Positions 35,765-48,290 of a stretch of DNA of 64,000 bases are shown in pieces. The DNA is from Sordaria brevicollis (taxonomy: Eukaryota; Ascomycota; Sordariomycetes; Sordariales; Sordariaceae). The stretch spans positions 1,302,001 through 1,366,000 of the forward strand of contig JAUTDP010000011.1 in assembly GCA_033439795.1 (NCBI GenBank). The letters run 5' to 3'. The notes under the pieces were generated by a model that had not been told where the DNA came from, did no database searches, and saw only the letters and a list, made by a program, of their open reading frames with translations. Every line of letters begins with the position of its first letter. Position 1 is the first letter of the stretch. The position numbers and the translations under genes were made by a program.

Positions 35765-37113
35765 ATGAATCGCTCTATAGAACAGTCGCTGTTATCACTA
35801 CTTCCAACTCACAATACGGATCTCCCACCACCACTTATCGATCTCGCCAGCTCGCTTCTTGCCCAATCCCGACACCGTGCAAGCACTCTCAAAGCCGAAG
35901 AAGAGATCGCACGCACATATGCTTGCGCCCACCTCGCATGTGACAGGTACATCATCTCATCTCATCTCACCTACTTTTTTAGACCACATCACTAACCTGA
36001 TCTCACAGACTCAAAATATCCCTAAACCTTCCCCCAATCGACCCGCGCCCACCCATCCCACCCCGCATCTACAAACGTCTCTACTCCCACCTCTCCAACA
36101 TCCTCCCCTCTACCTCTTCCACCCCCGGTCGCGGCACCCCTCGAAAAGCAGACCTAGCAGCTGGCACCACAACCACCCCACGCAGCGGACGAACTCTCAA
36201 GACACCGACCTCCCGCCTCCGCGACCAAGCCGCCGCTCGCGATGATTTAACCGCCTCTCCCTCAGCAGGAAGAAGTACCCGCTCAGCCGGTGGCCGAACT
36301 GCGACTCCGGGAACAGCCACTAAGGAAAAGCCTCTGCACCAATTCCGCGGCACCCTCTTCCCTCGCAAAGACACTACCTCTGGTGGAAATGAAGAGGGAT
36401 TGCCAAAATGGATGAAACCCACTCTCCGGTTTTTGTTGAAAGAAATTGGCCCTTCAAACATCGGGCCCGTTGTCATGTCCGGTATTGAGTCAATCGTTGC
36501 TCCCCAAGGAAAGCGGACGGAGGATGAGTGGGTTAATGCCAATTTGGTCTCGCTTTTGGGAGCGCTGTACCTGTATGTGTGGCGCGGGGTGACCTGGCCG
36601 GAATCGGATATGGTGCAGGAGGAGTATGTGGCTATGAGGAAGAAAGTGGTGGCGGCGTTGAAGAGGGCGAGAGAAACCGTAAAAGTGGCGGTGAAGGTTG
36701 GGGAAGAGCAAGAAGACGAAGAGAAGGTTTGGGAAGGGTTTGGAGAAGTGAAGTTCAGAGAATTGGATGCAGCTACGAGGTATGTGGGGACGAATCAGGA
36801 GTGGTTGGAGATGGATTGGGTAGATGGGGTGAGGGATTTGGTGAGGAGAGAAAGGGAGGGGCTCGAGGCGGAGGATGGTGTGGAGGACAGCGACAAAGAG
36901 GTTGAGGTTGTCAAGGTTGGCCAAGGGGACAGCATGTTCCAGGATCGGTACGATTACCTGGGCGAACAAAAGCAGAGGGAGTATGCCATCTGGAAAGAGG
37001 ATATACTCAAAAAGATCAAGGCATTGGAGAATCCCTCTGCTAGCACCACGGCGACGCCGAGAAAGAGAAAAATGATGCCCGAGGCCAACATGGACATCGA
37101 CATGGACGAATGA
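35765..37113 (+). CDS. ORC6: origin recognition complex subunit 6
   Basis: Exons 35765-35946 and 36009-37113; intron 35947-36008 (GTACAT, branch ACTAAC, acceptor CACAG); 428 aa. The N-terminal cyclin-fold-like part (MNRSIEQSLLSLLP, CAHLACDRLK, LNLPPIDPRPPIPPRIYKRLYSHL) matches the fungal ORC6 family. A Ser/Thr/Arg-rich linker with TP and SP sites (possible CDK targets) follows at about 95-190. A second conserved region has LPKWMKPTLRFLLKEIG and NANLVSLLGALYLYVWRG. The C-terminus ends in a basic patch and an acidic tail. ORC6 is part of the six-subunit complex that marks replication origins and loads MCM helicase. The gene ends 71 bp before the stop of the convergent reductase gene. Confidence 0.88.
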
Positions 37114-37184
37114 GCCAAATCCAGGTATGTATCCAATATCATTCATTCATACCTACATAATTCCACCACCCTCTAGTGCCCTAC

Positions 37185-38463
37185 TTACGCACCATGCTCC
37201 TTCAAACTCCTCACCGTATCAACCACCATCTGCTCCACACTAATATACTCAATCTTCAACAGCTCGTTCGTCTTCCTATTATCAATCTTGAACCTCTTAT
37301 CCGCCGGCGGCAGCTCTCCATCTTTCAGGGCATCACCCTCAGGCAACTTATCCGCATACTCCGGGAAATTCTTGCGCACCTTCTCCGCAATCTCGGCGTT
37401 GCTAAACGTGCCAGCCGTCGTAAACAGTCTCTGACCACCAGCCTCGGGCACCTCCAGACCCGCGCGGATGTGCGCCCGAGCAACGTCGCGCACGTCAATC
37501 CAGATCGTGGCGGCGCCGGTGGGCGGCACGCCGTTCTCCTTCCACTTGCCCTGCAGCAAATCGACGATGCGCTCGTTGCTGGTGTTGATGCTGCTCAAGC
37601 TGGCGAGATGGTGCACGACGGGGCCGAAGACCATGGGCGGGTTGACGGTGGCCAAGTCGAACTTGACGTTGTTGGCTGGGTCTTTGACGAAGTCCCACGC
37701 GGCCTTTTCGGCGAGCGTCTTGGACGCGCGGTAGGCAGTCGCGGGGTGGCGGTGGATGTCGTCGATGGTTACCGGGTTCCACGAGGCTTCGCTGAAGGTG
37801 TGGTTCGGGTCCGAGATCTTGTCTTCGTCCATGATGGCGGCGAAGGAGGAGGTGATGACGACGCGACGGACGGTGGGCGCGGAGCGGGCGATGGCTTTGA
37901 GGATGCCCGTGGTGCCGTTGACGGCCGGGTCAATGAGCTCGGTCTTGGGGTCCTTGAACTTGAAGTGGAAGGGAGAGGCGGTGTGTAGGACGACCTCGAG
38001 ACCGGGCTCCTTTACGACTTCGTCGAAGGCGTCGAGCTGGGCGATGTCAGGGACGATGGCTACCTTGAGTTCGCCGCTGCTGGCCTTGTCGGGGTAAGCA
38101 TCGCGGATGTTTTGCGCCTTGTCCTCGGATCGGACGGTGGTGACGACGGTGTGGCCCTTGGCGAGGAGCTGCTCGAGGATGTGGGCTGTTTGGAGTCGTT
38201 AGCGTCCATGCACTGTTCTCTCGTGTCCCAACTTCTCAAGTTCGTCCATAAAGTAATTCCGTTTCATCCAGCTGTTCCACGTTCAACCCAATGGTCTTTG
38301 TATGTTCCCCTCGGTCATGAGGCAAGAAGAATTGTTATTGTCCTCACATACCAGCAATGAAGCCCGAGCCACCTGTTCAAACATCACGGAACGGTTAGCA
38401 ATCTGTGATTCCCCAAGAAAGACGTGAATAATGACACGCACCAGTCAACAGAACCTTAGTCAT
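37185..38463 (-). CDS. NAD(P)-dependent epimerase/dehydratase, dihydroflavonol reductase or GRE2-like
   Basis: Exons 38463-38442 (22 nt), 38372-38352 (21 nt) and 38185-37185; introns 38441-38373 and 38351-38186; 347 aa. Joining the two tiny exons rebuilds the Rossmann motif TGGSGFIAAH at residues 7-16, strong support for the structure. The catalytic Tyr-x3-Lys is Y166-RAS-K170, and the substrate-side block VNPPMVFGP follows. These extended short-chain dehydrogenases reduce ketones or aldehydes (methylglyoxal or isovaleraldehyde in yeast Gre2, dihydroflavonols in plants); the actual substrate cannot be read. No signal peptide, so probably cytosolic. It converges with ORC6. Confidence 0.9.
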
Positions 38464-39528
38464 TTTGTCAAATGTGTATAACAAACAGTAAAGATATTCA
38501 AGATGGGTATCAAGACGAAGAATTGTATAGAGAAAGATGTATTGGAAAAAGACTGGAGAGACGAGAGAACAATAAAGGTCGATCAACTCCCTCTGCCGGC
38601 CCCTCCATCTCTCTTATAAATCAACAACCCCGAGCTCCCCGCACTCCGATGCCGTTCCTCCCACTTTCGATCTCTCCCTCCTCTCCGGCACCAAATCTTT
38701 TACCCCCCACGCAACATCATACACCCATCCCGTTCCTATTCCCGAAGGAACAATGTCCCATGATTCCGATCCCGCGATCTCGAACATTCCCGCCTGGATG
38801 ATGTGAGCTCGTCAGTGTCTTCCGTGACTACACTAACCAGTGACCCCGCTGTTTGTCAACCCCCGCCAAACTCAAGCTCGCCTAAAGTGTGGAGTTCTAC
38901 TAAGCTAGCGTGGGGAAAACGTCATTGATGCCCCTTGTTTTGTGATGGCCGCTCGCTACATTTAGCACCGAGGTTTTGTACGGTGAGTGACAACGGAGGT
39001 TGGGACATTGATAAATGTTTAAGTCCGAGGGTTTGTTAACGCCATCTTTCACATTCCAAGACGCACATCCAGACTAAGCTTCCTGAGCTTGGCTTGAACC
39101 TCGAGAATATTACTGTCCGCTGATGATGAGTTATATCGGCCCGTTAAGCTGTGTTACAGTCTCAGTCAATCTGGTGACAAGCGATGTACTTTGCTCTTGC
39201 ATTATTGTATGCTCCTGATATGTATCTACGGTAGGTTTACTTGAGTGACAAGCCCTCAAAACTAATACGGATAGCGATGTAGGATGTGCGTGGTATCGCG
39301 GTGGCCTCTTCATTATCTCGTCTCCCTCGATGATACCGTTCCGCTGTTTTTCTCCAAACTGACCAGTCATACGTCCCATCAAAACCAACTTCAATAACAT
39401 GATATTTACGCTGGTATTCCACCTATTTATCGTTACGCTGTATGATTCCGCCCATGCCTACCAAGCCGAACATATGTCTCTATGTAGGTAGCCTTACCAC
39501 ATATGTATGGCCACAATAAACAGCACCT
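38464..39528. other. intergenic
   Basis: Upstream of the reductase gene and downstream of UFD2 (both minus). Short frames here lack protein-like composition. Nothing else is seen. Confidence 0.5.
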
Positions 39529-42500
39529 TTACTCGGTAGTATCCATAGCATCACCACCGGCCGCCTTCTGCTCACCGGCGTTATCCTCAGTAGTGTCCAT
39601 GGCATCTCCCCCCTTCGCCGCTTCTGTACCGGCAATATCGCCAGCAGCAGGCGTCACTCCTTCGACCTTCCCGCGGATCTCAGCCCTCCTTTCCTCCTTC
39701 CACTTCTCGATCTTAGCCTTCAGTTCCGTGTCCGGAATAACGTCCTCGATGGTCATGGGCTGTCTCGTGAAAGGGTCCTTCGGGTCACTAAGCAAATGCT
39801 GCACGATAGTCGAGCGATCAACAGTGTGCTTGCTGGGTAAGATGACAGGATCCTTCATCAAGTCGCCCATGATGGGATCTTCGAACTCGGGCGGTGCGTC
39901 GCCAAAGTCAATGTCAGCCTGGTCGAGGATCGCCTTGGCCTCTTCAAAGCTCTTGCACAACACCTCCCAGGCGTGGATATCGGCAGGATCCTTGAGTCCC
40001 TTTGAGCGAAGAATGCTGGTAGCAGCCGCCATGGTCTCGGGCTTGTAAGATCTGCCGTCTGCGGCAACGGCTTCGATAAAGGCAGGCGAGGAACCCAAGT
40101 TGATAAAGATATCCACAAGTTGCGGCAGCAGAATCTTGGGGTTGAATCCGTACTTGTCGGGGTTCTCGACCTTCAATGCCCGGCTCTTCGGACCGGTAAG
40201 GAGATCAAGGTTGAAATCGAGCATACCAGCTAGACGCTGAACAATTTCTGGCATGGTAAAGGACTCAGCCAGAGTCTGGGTGAAGAGCCTCATCATGTCA
40301 ACTGTCTTGTTGGCTAGCTGCATGTAGGAACTGGCCTTGCCCTCAACATCCTGCAGGTCCTTCTCAATCTTTGCGCGGTCCTCTTGCGAAAGATTATCAT
40401 CCCTTAGCTGTTGCTGGAAGTCATGAATCTTTGGGAAACTACCCAACGCTTCATCCAGCACATAGGTTGCATCATTCATGAGAAGGTTGACAAACCGAAC
40501 GAAGAAATCGCGGTCACCCCTGCCTCAAGTTAGTCAAACTTATCAATACTTGTAGGATCGGGCATCAACTTACCTGCTAGACTCCGTCAACTGCTTCTGG
40601 TAATGATCGTTGGACCAAACGCACTTGATGATGTGGAAGATCTCATAGCGGATGTTGAACTTGTCGTAGAACGCAGAGCTGGTACCGTTGGACTCGCACT
40701 CAATATAGTACTTCATCACAGCGTGTAGCAAGTAGTCGTTCGCGAACCTGGTGCCTGTGAGTATCTCGCCCAAAACGCCCTTCTTGAGATGGTATGTCGG
40801 CCAGGTGCCCTGGTAAAGAAGACTAATCAACGACGACTTCAAGTAGGGGTTCTTGATATACTCGGATGACTCCAAAAATGTTATGCATAGTGCAACCACC
40901 TCATCGCCAATGGCTGAGACCAGCACATCAGGCCTGTGATGGAAGGTGAACTTCAAGTTATCAACGATGACCTGCAAGGCATACTCGGGTAGACACCTGA
41001 AAGCCTCTGGCTGGTTTGCAGGCAGCGGAAGGCTGATTTTCTTCCAAGGAAGGTAGTCGGACTGACTGGCTACTCGCAGCAGCCAGACAATGACGTACTT
41101 CATGAACTGTAGCGACCGTGTTTGCAACGCCTTGTCGGTCATGATGCCTTCGATGGCGTACTTCTGAGTCAACAGGAGGTCCAATAGTTGGGCCGCTCGC
41201 TTATACTGGGCCTCGAACTTGGCGAGCTCGAACGCGTTATTGGCGGCTACCACCCTGGGTCGCTCAGCCTCCATATCTGCCACATCCTTCGCGACATACT
41301 TGATTTGCTTGTCATAGTGTTTAGCCCTGTTTTGGACGGCCTCGTTTCCGTACTGATGTGCCGCCAAGGCGAGGAAGAAGACTTCAGTGATGAAGTTGTT
41401 CTCTCCTTCGACCTTGGTAGAGTAGAATGCGTCCGAGCGCTCCTGGTCAGCGTTGAGCTTGGTCTCCTCCTTGATATCCAATCTAGGATTCCTCCTAAAG
41501 TACTCAACCTGAATCCGATCAACCTTGGAAAATGTGTTATCCATGAAAGGCTTGCACAGATTGTCGAGGACGACGGTGACGTTGACCATGAAGCCATCTG
41601 AAGACAAATTCTTGAGATCGGCGTACATGGCTGTGCGCTTGTGGTTGACATTCATGATGTAGGCGAACCAATCCAGTAGCTTGTTCCTCGTAGTGATACT
41701 TGCCCTTATGAAAGCATTAGTTATCTTGGTCAAGTGGTCCTGATGGGTAGCCAAGGTCATTTGTAATGATGATTGGGTCATTCCAATTCGAGCTTTGTCA
41801 AGTGTCCTTGGTGAGGCAAAGTCGACGAGGGCCACGCTTTGGTGCAAAGGTGACAGACGGAAGAAGGGCCCGAGCAGCGTGAACCGCTCGATGTTAGGGG
41901 CTGATTGCGCCATGACGAAAGTAGGATGAGCTGCCAAAGCGTTCAAGAGAGGCGGGTATCTCGAGTATGTGAAAAGAGCCTGCGAGAATCTAACGTTAGT
42001 ATTCCGACACGGTCAATCAGGTCGCCCGTCAAACTCACCTGGACGTATGGCTGGTAATCCCCATTGAAGTCCTTGGTGGCCAGTGTTGTGCTGATTTCCA
42101 CCATGGCCTTGGTGAAAAGAGGTAGAATGCTGTCGTCTTCTTCGAGCCGGGTCATAGCTTCGTTATAGAACTCAAAGTCAAGGCCGTCTTCCTTGTCGAT
42201 ACCCTCCAAGATATAGCGTACCAAGCTGTCGTGCTTAGGGTTCGGCTCGCGGCTTTTCAAGTTCAAATCATGTCAGCTAGAGCAAATGTGTAGAAGAGGA
42301 CACGGGAGATAAATACCCAAACATCTCGGGCATCGTTACGGCAAAGATGCAGTTGGAGAAGCACAAGCGCTTGGCCTCCTTGAGCGCTTCTTCCTTTTCG
42401 GGAGTCGACCCCCTCATGATCCTGAACTTGGTTACCCGCTTCCAGCATCCCAAAAAGTACCTAAACAAGGGCTTATGTTGAGGATAGAGGGTTCCTGCCT

Positions 42501-43089
42501 CCATAACGGCCTCCTGGAACCTGTCAATGGACAGCAACGGCTCCTGGCCCTCGCCCTTGATTTCCTCGCTGAGTTCTGGAAGGTAGGTCAAGTTATGTCC
42601 AGTACTGTCGAACGTCTGGCTCGAATCGAGAGATACGCGAAGGATGCTAGTGAGAAGCTTGTCGGTCCATTCCTCGAGCGTCGGTTCCCGGTATTGCTTT
42701 CGCGGTGCTGGATGGCATTGATTATTATCAATAACTGATATCGATCTCTCTCTTTTTCGGGAAGCAGAAGTACCTGATGGCGGCTCTGGCATATCCCGCG
42801 AGACCGGTTTGATTGTCGTCCTGGCCTGAGGTTCTGGTGCCTTGTTCTCGATGTTTGACGAATTCGCCGCCGCCGCCGCAGCAGCAGCGGGAGAAGGTTC
42901 TGCACTCTTCGCCGGCTCTGGCGAGGCTTTCTCGGGTTGAGGAGTGGAAGAGGAGGAAGCAGCTGGCGAGGTGGCCGAGGCGGTACCAGAGCCACCTAGC
43001 TTGGCCAGTCTTCGGGCACGAATCTGCGCCATCGTCTCTTTATCGGGCGCATCCGGCGTGTCGGCAGGTGGTTGCTGATTCGGATCCAT
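39529..43089 (-). CDS. UFD2: ubiquitin conjugation factor E4 / U-box ligase UFD2
   Basis: Exons 43089-42317, 42252-42039, 41979-40574 and 40519-39529; introns 42316-42253, 42038-41980 and 40573-40520 all keep frame; 1127 aa. The first 130 residues are Ala/Ser/Pro-rich with a nine-Ala run. The Ufd2 core of helical repeats spans about 140-990. The U-box is at about 1010-1071 (FEDPIMGDLMKDPVILPSKH, then PFTRQPM), lacking zinc ligands as U-boxes do. The C-terminus has two near-identical copies of GDAMDTTE. Ufd2 extends ubiquitin chains on substrates and works with Cdc48/p97 in proteasomal degradation. Confidence 0.94.
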
Positions 43090-44352
43090 CTTGTCGTCGT
43101 CGCCGGTCGGTTAGGCGAGGAGAAAAAGAATTAATGGGTATTCGGATATGTTGATGAAAACGACGGAGAGGACGTAAAAATGAAGGGCTCAGGCTGCCCT
43201 AGTTGGTGACGACGGGTCTTGGATGGGATCGGAGGTTGAGGCAAAGGACGAGAAGTGAAGTGAAGGAGATGATGGATGGTGTGGATGATGGTTCCGAAGC
43301 TATGGGTTGTTGTCTGCAGGGTCGAGGTTGGTAAGGTACGAAGCAGCCGGTGTACTTCACCCTCGAGCTAACCGCGATAGTCTGCGATAGTATAGATGCA
43401 AAAGCGGGGTGAGATTAGTGGGTTGATCCTATCAAACTCTATCAGGAAGCCCTCGGATAGTGATCGGGAGGAAGTAGAGATCTCGTGCACCTTCCGCGCT
43501 GACGGATTACGTTGGTGTCTGTGAGCGTGACGTGGAGCCTGCCTGCCTCGAACAAGCCTACTGCATGAAGCTCCTGCAGCAGTTCTGGAGAAATGGATGG
43601 TGGGCAACGGCAGATGGCGGGGTCGGTATTCCGGGACGTCACAGTTGGTGTTTTGGTGAACGGGGGTTCGCACTTTGGGGGTGGGACGGGAGATGATCCA
43701 CTCACCCACTGTAAGTGCCAGGGTAGACAGGGGCATCAGATGGCGGGAATCCCCTAGAGTGTACCTCTAGGCAGCCTCAACGCCAGAAGCGGACTGAATG
43801 GCGTAGAAATGCTTACCAATTCTCTCAGGTGTTTGCAATGAAAGTATAAATTGTAAGATCTATGGTATATCGTGGATGTGAATGTTGTATGGAAGTGAGG
43901 GGCCTTTGAAGGGTCACTTCTTTTTCGCCGTTCCTTAACGCCGAATACTCTGTTTCTCACACTTCACTAGCTCTTGAAAGGTGAGTGCTAGGCATATGGG
44001 AACAAAACAATTGAAAGTACCAAATTTGTTCCAGACGTTTATTCCTTTTTAGGATGTCCTTTTCTAGTTCTCATGAATGGCAGGCCGTTATGTACAAGAC
44101 TTAGACCATGACCTGATGTTTGACAAGGCAAGACAGCCTCCTTGTGCCTTCCGATTCATACCAAACGCCAAAATCCAAGCATATGCATACCATGACTGAC
44201 TCTCCTTCAGGCCATTATAGTATTTATCTCACTCGTACAAAGATTCGTCCCGTTCATTCCATCCCGGGAGGCCCAACATCAGAGTCACATAGACGTCTCT
44301 ATGGACCTGGCCATAGACTGTCCCAGAAAACCATTCCCAACAGCCATCGCTC
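43090..44352. other. intergenic, upstream of UFD2
   Basis: Holds the UFD2 promoter and the 3' end of the RING/TRAF gene; both genes are on the minus strand. No gene is seen. Confidence 0.5.
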
Positions 44353-46170
44353 TCACAGTCGAGGTGGATTCTCACCTCTCGCCACACTACTCCTCCTTAC
44401 CGGCGGTACTTCACTGGTATTCAGATACCTCCCTCTGGCACCATCTCCATCACCACCATTCCTGTTGCCCTGCTGTGTCGCTGTCCTTGACGAACCAGAA
44501 CCGCCAGCCGCCGCCGTATTCGTCCTGCCCCTACTTTCATCATTATTGCCGGCACTGCCGCCATTGCCACTACCACCACCACCACCACCACCAGTTCCCG
44601 AAATATTTGACCGGGCATTACCGGGCGTTGACCCACCAGCGGCAGTCTGCTGTCCCCGACTTTGCCTCTGCATACTCATCAACCAGGTTGTATGCATCCC
44701 CAACACTCCTACTTTACTCCCAAGCTCCGCAATCTGTTCGTTCATCCGCATTGTGTCGTTGACCAGCCTCATTGTGTGTCTTCCGTCGAGTTCCACCATC
44801 ATCTTCCGTAGATCCTCAATCTTGGCCTCCATGGCCTCGAACTGCGCAAGCATATAGTCCTCTGCCGACTCCCACTGTCCACCGCCATTGGGTTGTGCCC
44901 AGGGAACAGGCGGCGCATCTGGTGGCATCATTACCGGTGCCACTTGTGGGCTACCGTAGCTGCTTTCGTAGTGGTGAATGTTCCCTTGGTCAAATGTCTC
45001 GAAAAGTTCATCCAGCATGATATTCTCGTTGGCCTCCGCAACATCTGGATAGGCCGTTGTGGCCTGGTGCATTTGGTTTAGGTTGTTTAGCGCATGGGCA
45101 GTTAGGCCCTGTGTAGGTGGTGCTGCCCTCGTGAATGCAGATGGCTCCCGTGACTCTCTGTTGCCACCACCATATCTTTCGAGATGTCGTGTCCGTCCGT
45201 CTAGAGCGTCTAGTCGTCCCTTCAACTCGGTGATGATTCTCTGGTCTTCCTCCCGAGCCTGCATGAGCTTCGCAATCGCCTCATAGACACACCCGTCCTT
45301 CTGATGTTCCTGGATGTTTTTTCTCCGCGCAAATTGCTTGCACCCAGCGCTCTGAAACTTGCAATGTGTCTCGACCTCCTGGCAATCCGTAGCAATATGT
45401 TTAGGTAGACGGTGGCGGACGACAATGGTGTCGCAATACGGGCACTCGGCTTCTTGTCCCGTACACTCTTGGTCGTAGTGCCTCTCGAGGTCGTTGAAAG
45501 TGAGGGCAGTTTCGCAGTAGGGACAGAGTGTAACCTGATGGAGACAGCCGTTCTCGGGGCGTGCGTCTTTCCGGTAGATTGTCTCATCGCACTGAGGGTC
45601 AGGGCATGGGACCTGTGTGTACTCGCAGTAACGTTCGACGTGTGAGCGTAGGAGCTCTCGTGAGCAGACGTGATCGCATCCCGTATTTGGGCACTTGGCT
45701 TTGAGACGATCGAGCTGGTCGAGGATTACGCGGGTTTGAGTCTGGGTGATATCTCGTGCGATGTCGAGTGGTCGGCGGTCAATGGGGCATACGTGCTGTG
45801 TCTCGAGAGCGCGGTCAAGGCACGAGGCGCAGAATGTGTGGCCACATGTCTTGGTCGTCATGGGCAGGTAGAAGGGGGTGTGACAGATGGGACATAGCAG
45901 AGCTTCGTCGACCTGTTGAGCATAGTCGAGCGCTTGGAAGTCAATCGTGGGTTCAGTCTGATGTTGAGTATGAGCCCGTAAAGGGATTTGATACGGGTCA
46001 AAATCGGCTAGTGAGCTGCGTCTCGAACCGCCTGCGGATGAAGCAGGAGAATCGTAAATGGTAGAAGGGACACCGGAGCCGATGATGCGACGTGCTTCAG
46101 CTCTCGAGGAGAGGTTGGTAGCTGCTACTCCTTCTTCAGGTGTATTCGGCGGCGGCATCTCGGATGACAT
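44353..46170 (-). CDS. RING finger and TRAF-type zinc finger protein, probable E3 ubiquitin ligase
   Basis: Single exon of 605 aa from ATG 46170. A C3HC3-like RING occupies residues 93-131: CPIC 93-96, CGH 109-111, CASC 114-117 and CPID 128-131, where the last ligand is Asp instead of Cys. TRAF-type zinc fingers follow at about 150-275 (CPNTGCDHVCSRELLRSHVERYC and related Cys/His repeats). A coiled-coil segment lies near 290-330 and a second helical part near 440-500. The tail is Gly/Ser-rich with a run of seven Gly. The arrangement is that of TRAF-like RING ligases; in fungi these are little studied and no substrate can be named. Confidence 0.85.
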   Translation of the reverse strand: MSSEMPPPNTPEEGVAATNLSSRAEARRIIGSGVPSTIYDSPASSAGGSRRSSLADFDPYQIPLRAHTQHQTEPTIDFQALDYAQQVDEALLCPICHTPFYLPMTTKTCGHTFCASCLDRALETQHVCPIDRRPLDIARDITQTQTRVILDQLDRLKAKCPNTGCDHVCSRELLRSHVERYCEYTQVPCPDPQCDETIYRKDARPENGCLHQVTLCPYCETALTFNDLERHYDQECTGQEAECPYCDTIVVRHRLPKHIATDCQEVETHCKFQSAGCKQFARRKNIQEHQKDGCVYEAIAKLMQAREEDQRIITELKGRLDALDGRTRHLERYGGGNRESREPSAFTRAAPPTQGLTAHALNNLNQMHQATTAYPDVAEANENIMLDELFETFDQGNIHHYESSYGSPQVAPVMMPPDAPPVPWAQPNGGGQWESAEDYMLAQFEAMEAKIEDLRKMMVELDGRHTMRLVNDTMRMNEQIAELGSKVGVLGMHTTWLMSMQRQSRGQQTAAGGSTPGNARSNISGTGGGGGGGSGNGGSAGNNDESRGRTNTAAAGGSGSSRTATQQGNRNGGDGDGARGRYLNTSEVPPVRRSSVARGENPPRL

Positions 46171-47078
46171 CGGCCAAGACTGGTTTCCTTATTGTGGTGA
46201 AGAGAAGCTGCTGGCTGTTGTCATGCGCCCAAGGCCTGTTATTCCGGTAGAAACTGTATGTCGATTGTTGAGGATTGGAGAGGAGATGGGTATCACGGCA
46301 GGAATTGTTCGAGAGAATTGGAAGCAATCAGAAGATGAAAGGTATATAAAGTCTCTGTTCAAGGGTTGTAGCTGAGATGTGGAGTGAGTGGGCAGGTGTT
46401 GTTGTTGGTCGTTCGAGGCGGTCACCACTTTCCAGGAATCATGTTGTTGCGGAGAAACAAGGGAAGGAAGAGAGGGGCTCGGGAGGATCTGGGAAAGAGA
46501 AGAAACGGAACAAATTGATTGTAATTAGAATCAGTACAAACTATCCATGACTCGGGTAGGCGGCCGCTGCAGCTGACTGGAGGATTGTCTTGCAGCGCGA
46601 TTCCGAGATGTCTCCAAGATGCGGTCGTTGTATTGTATGATGGCGGGAGGATGAAGCGGGAGTCGAGGCCGAAGAGCGAGCGACGCAAGGAACAGCCCCA
46701 GAATGCGATATCCGATAAGGCGATAGGGGACTGAATAGCTGGGGCCAGGCGTCTAGGTACCGAGGTCATCCGCGTTAATCAGTGGACGTTAAGCCAGGTA
46801 CCGGAACGCCAACAAAGCGCCTGTTGTCCGGGGCCGTCACGTGGCATAGAACTCACTGCATTGCCATGATTCATGACTTTTAAGGTCATCACGGCGGAAT
46901 AGCACGTATGGAGGGTTGGCTGGTGCTATGGCACGAAGAGTGCTGAATAGCTTCCTTAGGTACCTCTATTATTTGCTCCTGGTGGGCATCCTACCGTACA
47001 GGGTCCTGGGACTGATAATGTTCCTATCGTGCCCCTGCGCTAACGATACCCTGTAGGAGACGGGAACCTTGATAGCCA
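46171..47078. other. intergenic, left flank of the transposon
   Basis: Normal base composition up to the transposon end, in sharp contrast with the AT-rich DNA that follows. It holds the presumed promoter of the RING/TRAF gene. No gene is supported. Confidence 0.5.
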
Positions 47079-47145
47079 TTCCCGAACTCAAACACCTTGA
47101 CAGTTTTGGCGTGAGGGGGTGTGTGCACACCGCACACAACTACAC
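47079..47145 (+). repeat. left terminal inverted repeat
   Basis: 67 bp matching the right end in inverted orientation at 61 of 67 positions. All six differences are transitions in which the right copy has A or T. Contains the self-complementary core GTGTGCACAC. Confidence 0.92.
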
Positions 47146-47639
47146 TTTTTGGCCATTTAGTCGTTTTTCATCATTTACATAACTAAAACAGGTCGTCTAC
47201 CATCGAAAACTGGCTACAATTGCTATAAAAAATCGATATATCGATATAGTAATATTGCTTTTATTAATCTTTAGTATTTACGTTATCTTTTATTCAATTT
47301 TCGATTATAATTAATATAGTTCGTTACCTAAATGCCAATTAAAAGGCGTTAATTAACGTAATGCTAATAAATAGCGAATACCCAAATAAGGTCGCTATAG
47401 CGGCTAATATATTTATAAGAATTATTTAGAGGTATAAACGAAATTTAATAAATATTAGCAAATGTATTATACTAGTTAAAATACTATAGAATATTAGAAA
47501 ACTTCTAATATAGGCGCTTAAAATATATATAATAATATTGCCCGCTTAATAAATATTATACTAATAATATATATAAAAGGTTATAGAGTTTCTTATTATA
47601 AAGCCCGATTTATATTTCGATAAAATTTATACTTTCTTA

Positions 47640-48290
47640 GCCGACGAGTACGACGTTTACGTTTCGAAGGAGACCGTACGAAAGTATTTACAATAGGATA
47701 AATAGAAGAAAAAAAGACTTTATATAAAAGTAATATAATAATCCCCTATATTAATTATAAATTAATTTAGTAAAATATTATTATTTATTATAAAAATATT
47801 TATTTTTTATAACGAATTTAGTATAAATCGAAGGGATAAAATTTATTATACTAATTAAGCGCCTAAAGGCGCTATCGTAACGGTTTTTAATTAGTTTAAA
47901 AGGGGTAAACGGTATTACCTCCTCCCTACTATTAACGTTAATAGTATATTCAATTTATTAATATTTTAGAGTTTAACGGATTTTATTAGGTTTTAAGATT
48001 AGATAGTAAAGAGGGTATTATTAAAAATAAATCCTTTTCCTAAGCGTAATAATATTTTAATAATAGATAACGTTAAGTAGTATCTTCGAATCGAATTTTA
48101 GTAAGCGTATATTTAAAAGGGTATTCTACTATAGTATTTACCGCTATATTCCCCCGAATTTAACCCTATTAAAGTATACTTTAATAATTTCAAACAGTAA
48201 TTCAAATAGGTATACCGTAATAAAGGTAATAATAATATACCGGATATAAATTTTATAAATTTTCTAAAGAAGGTAGCGTTCGATATAAAT
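47640..48290 (+). pseudogene. Tc1/mariner-superfamily transposase relic, RIP-inactivated
   Basis: Read across stops, the plus strand shows an HTH-like block VSKETVRKYLQ (about 47658-47692), then FYNEFSINRRD (first catalytic Asp replaced by Asn, codon 47811-47813), ILIIDN (second Asp retained, codon 48066-48068), and LPLYSPEFNPIKVYF at 48138-48182. The last matches the family signature PPYSPDFNPIE, with the third acidic residue changed to Lys. Both losses are GC-to-AT changes as RIP produces. Stops at TAG/TAA are frequent, many at likely former Gln or Trp codons. The enzyme family cuts and pastes DNA through a DDE/D active site; this copy cannot be active. Confidence 0.82.
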
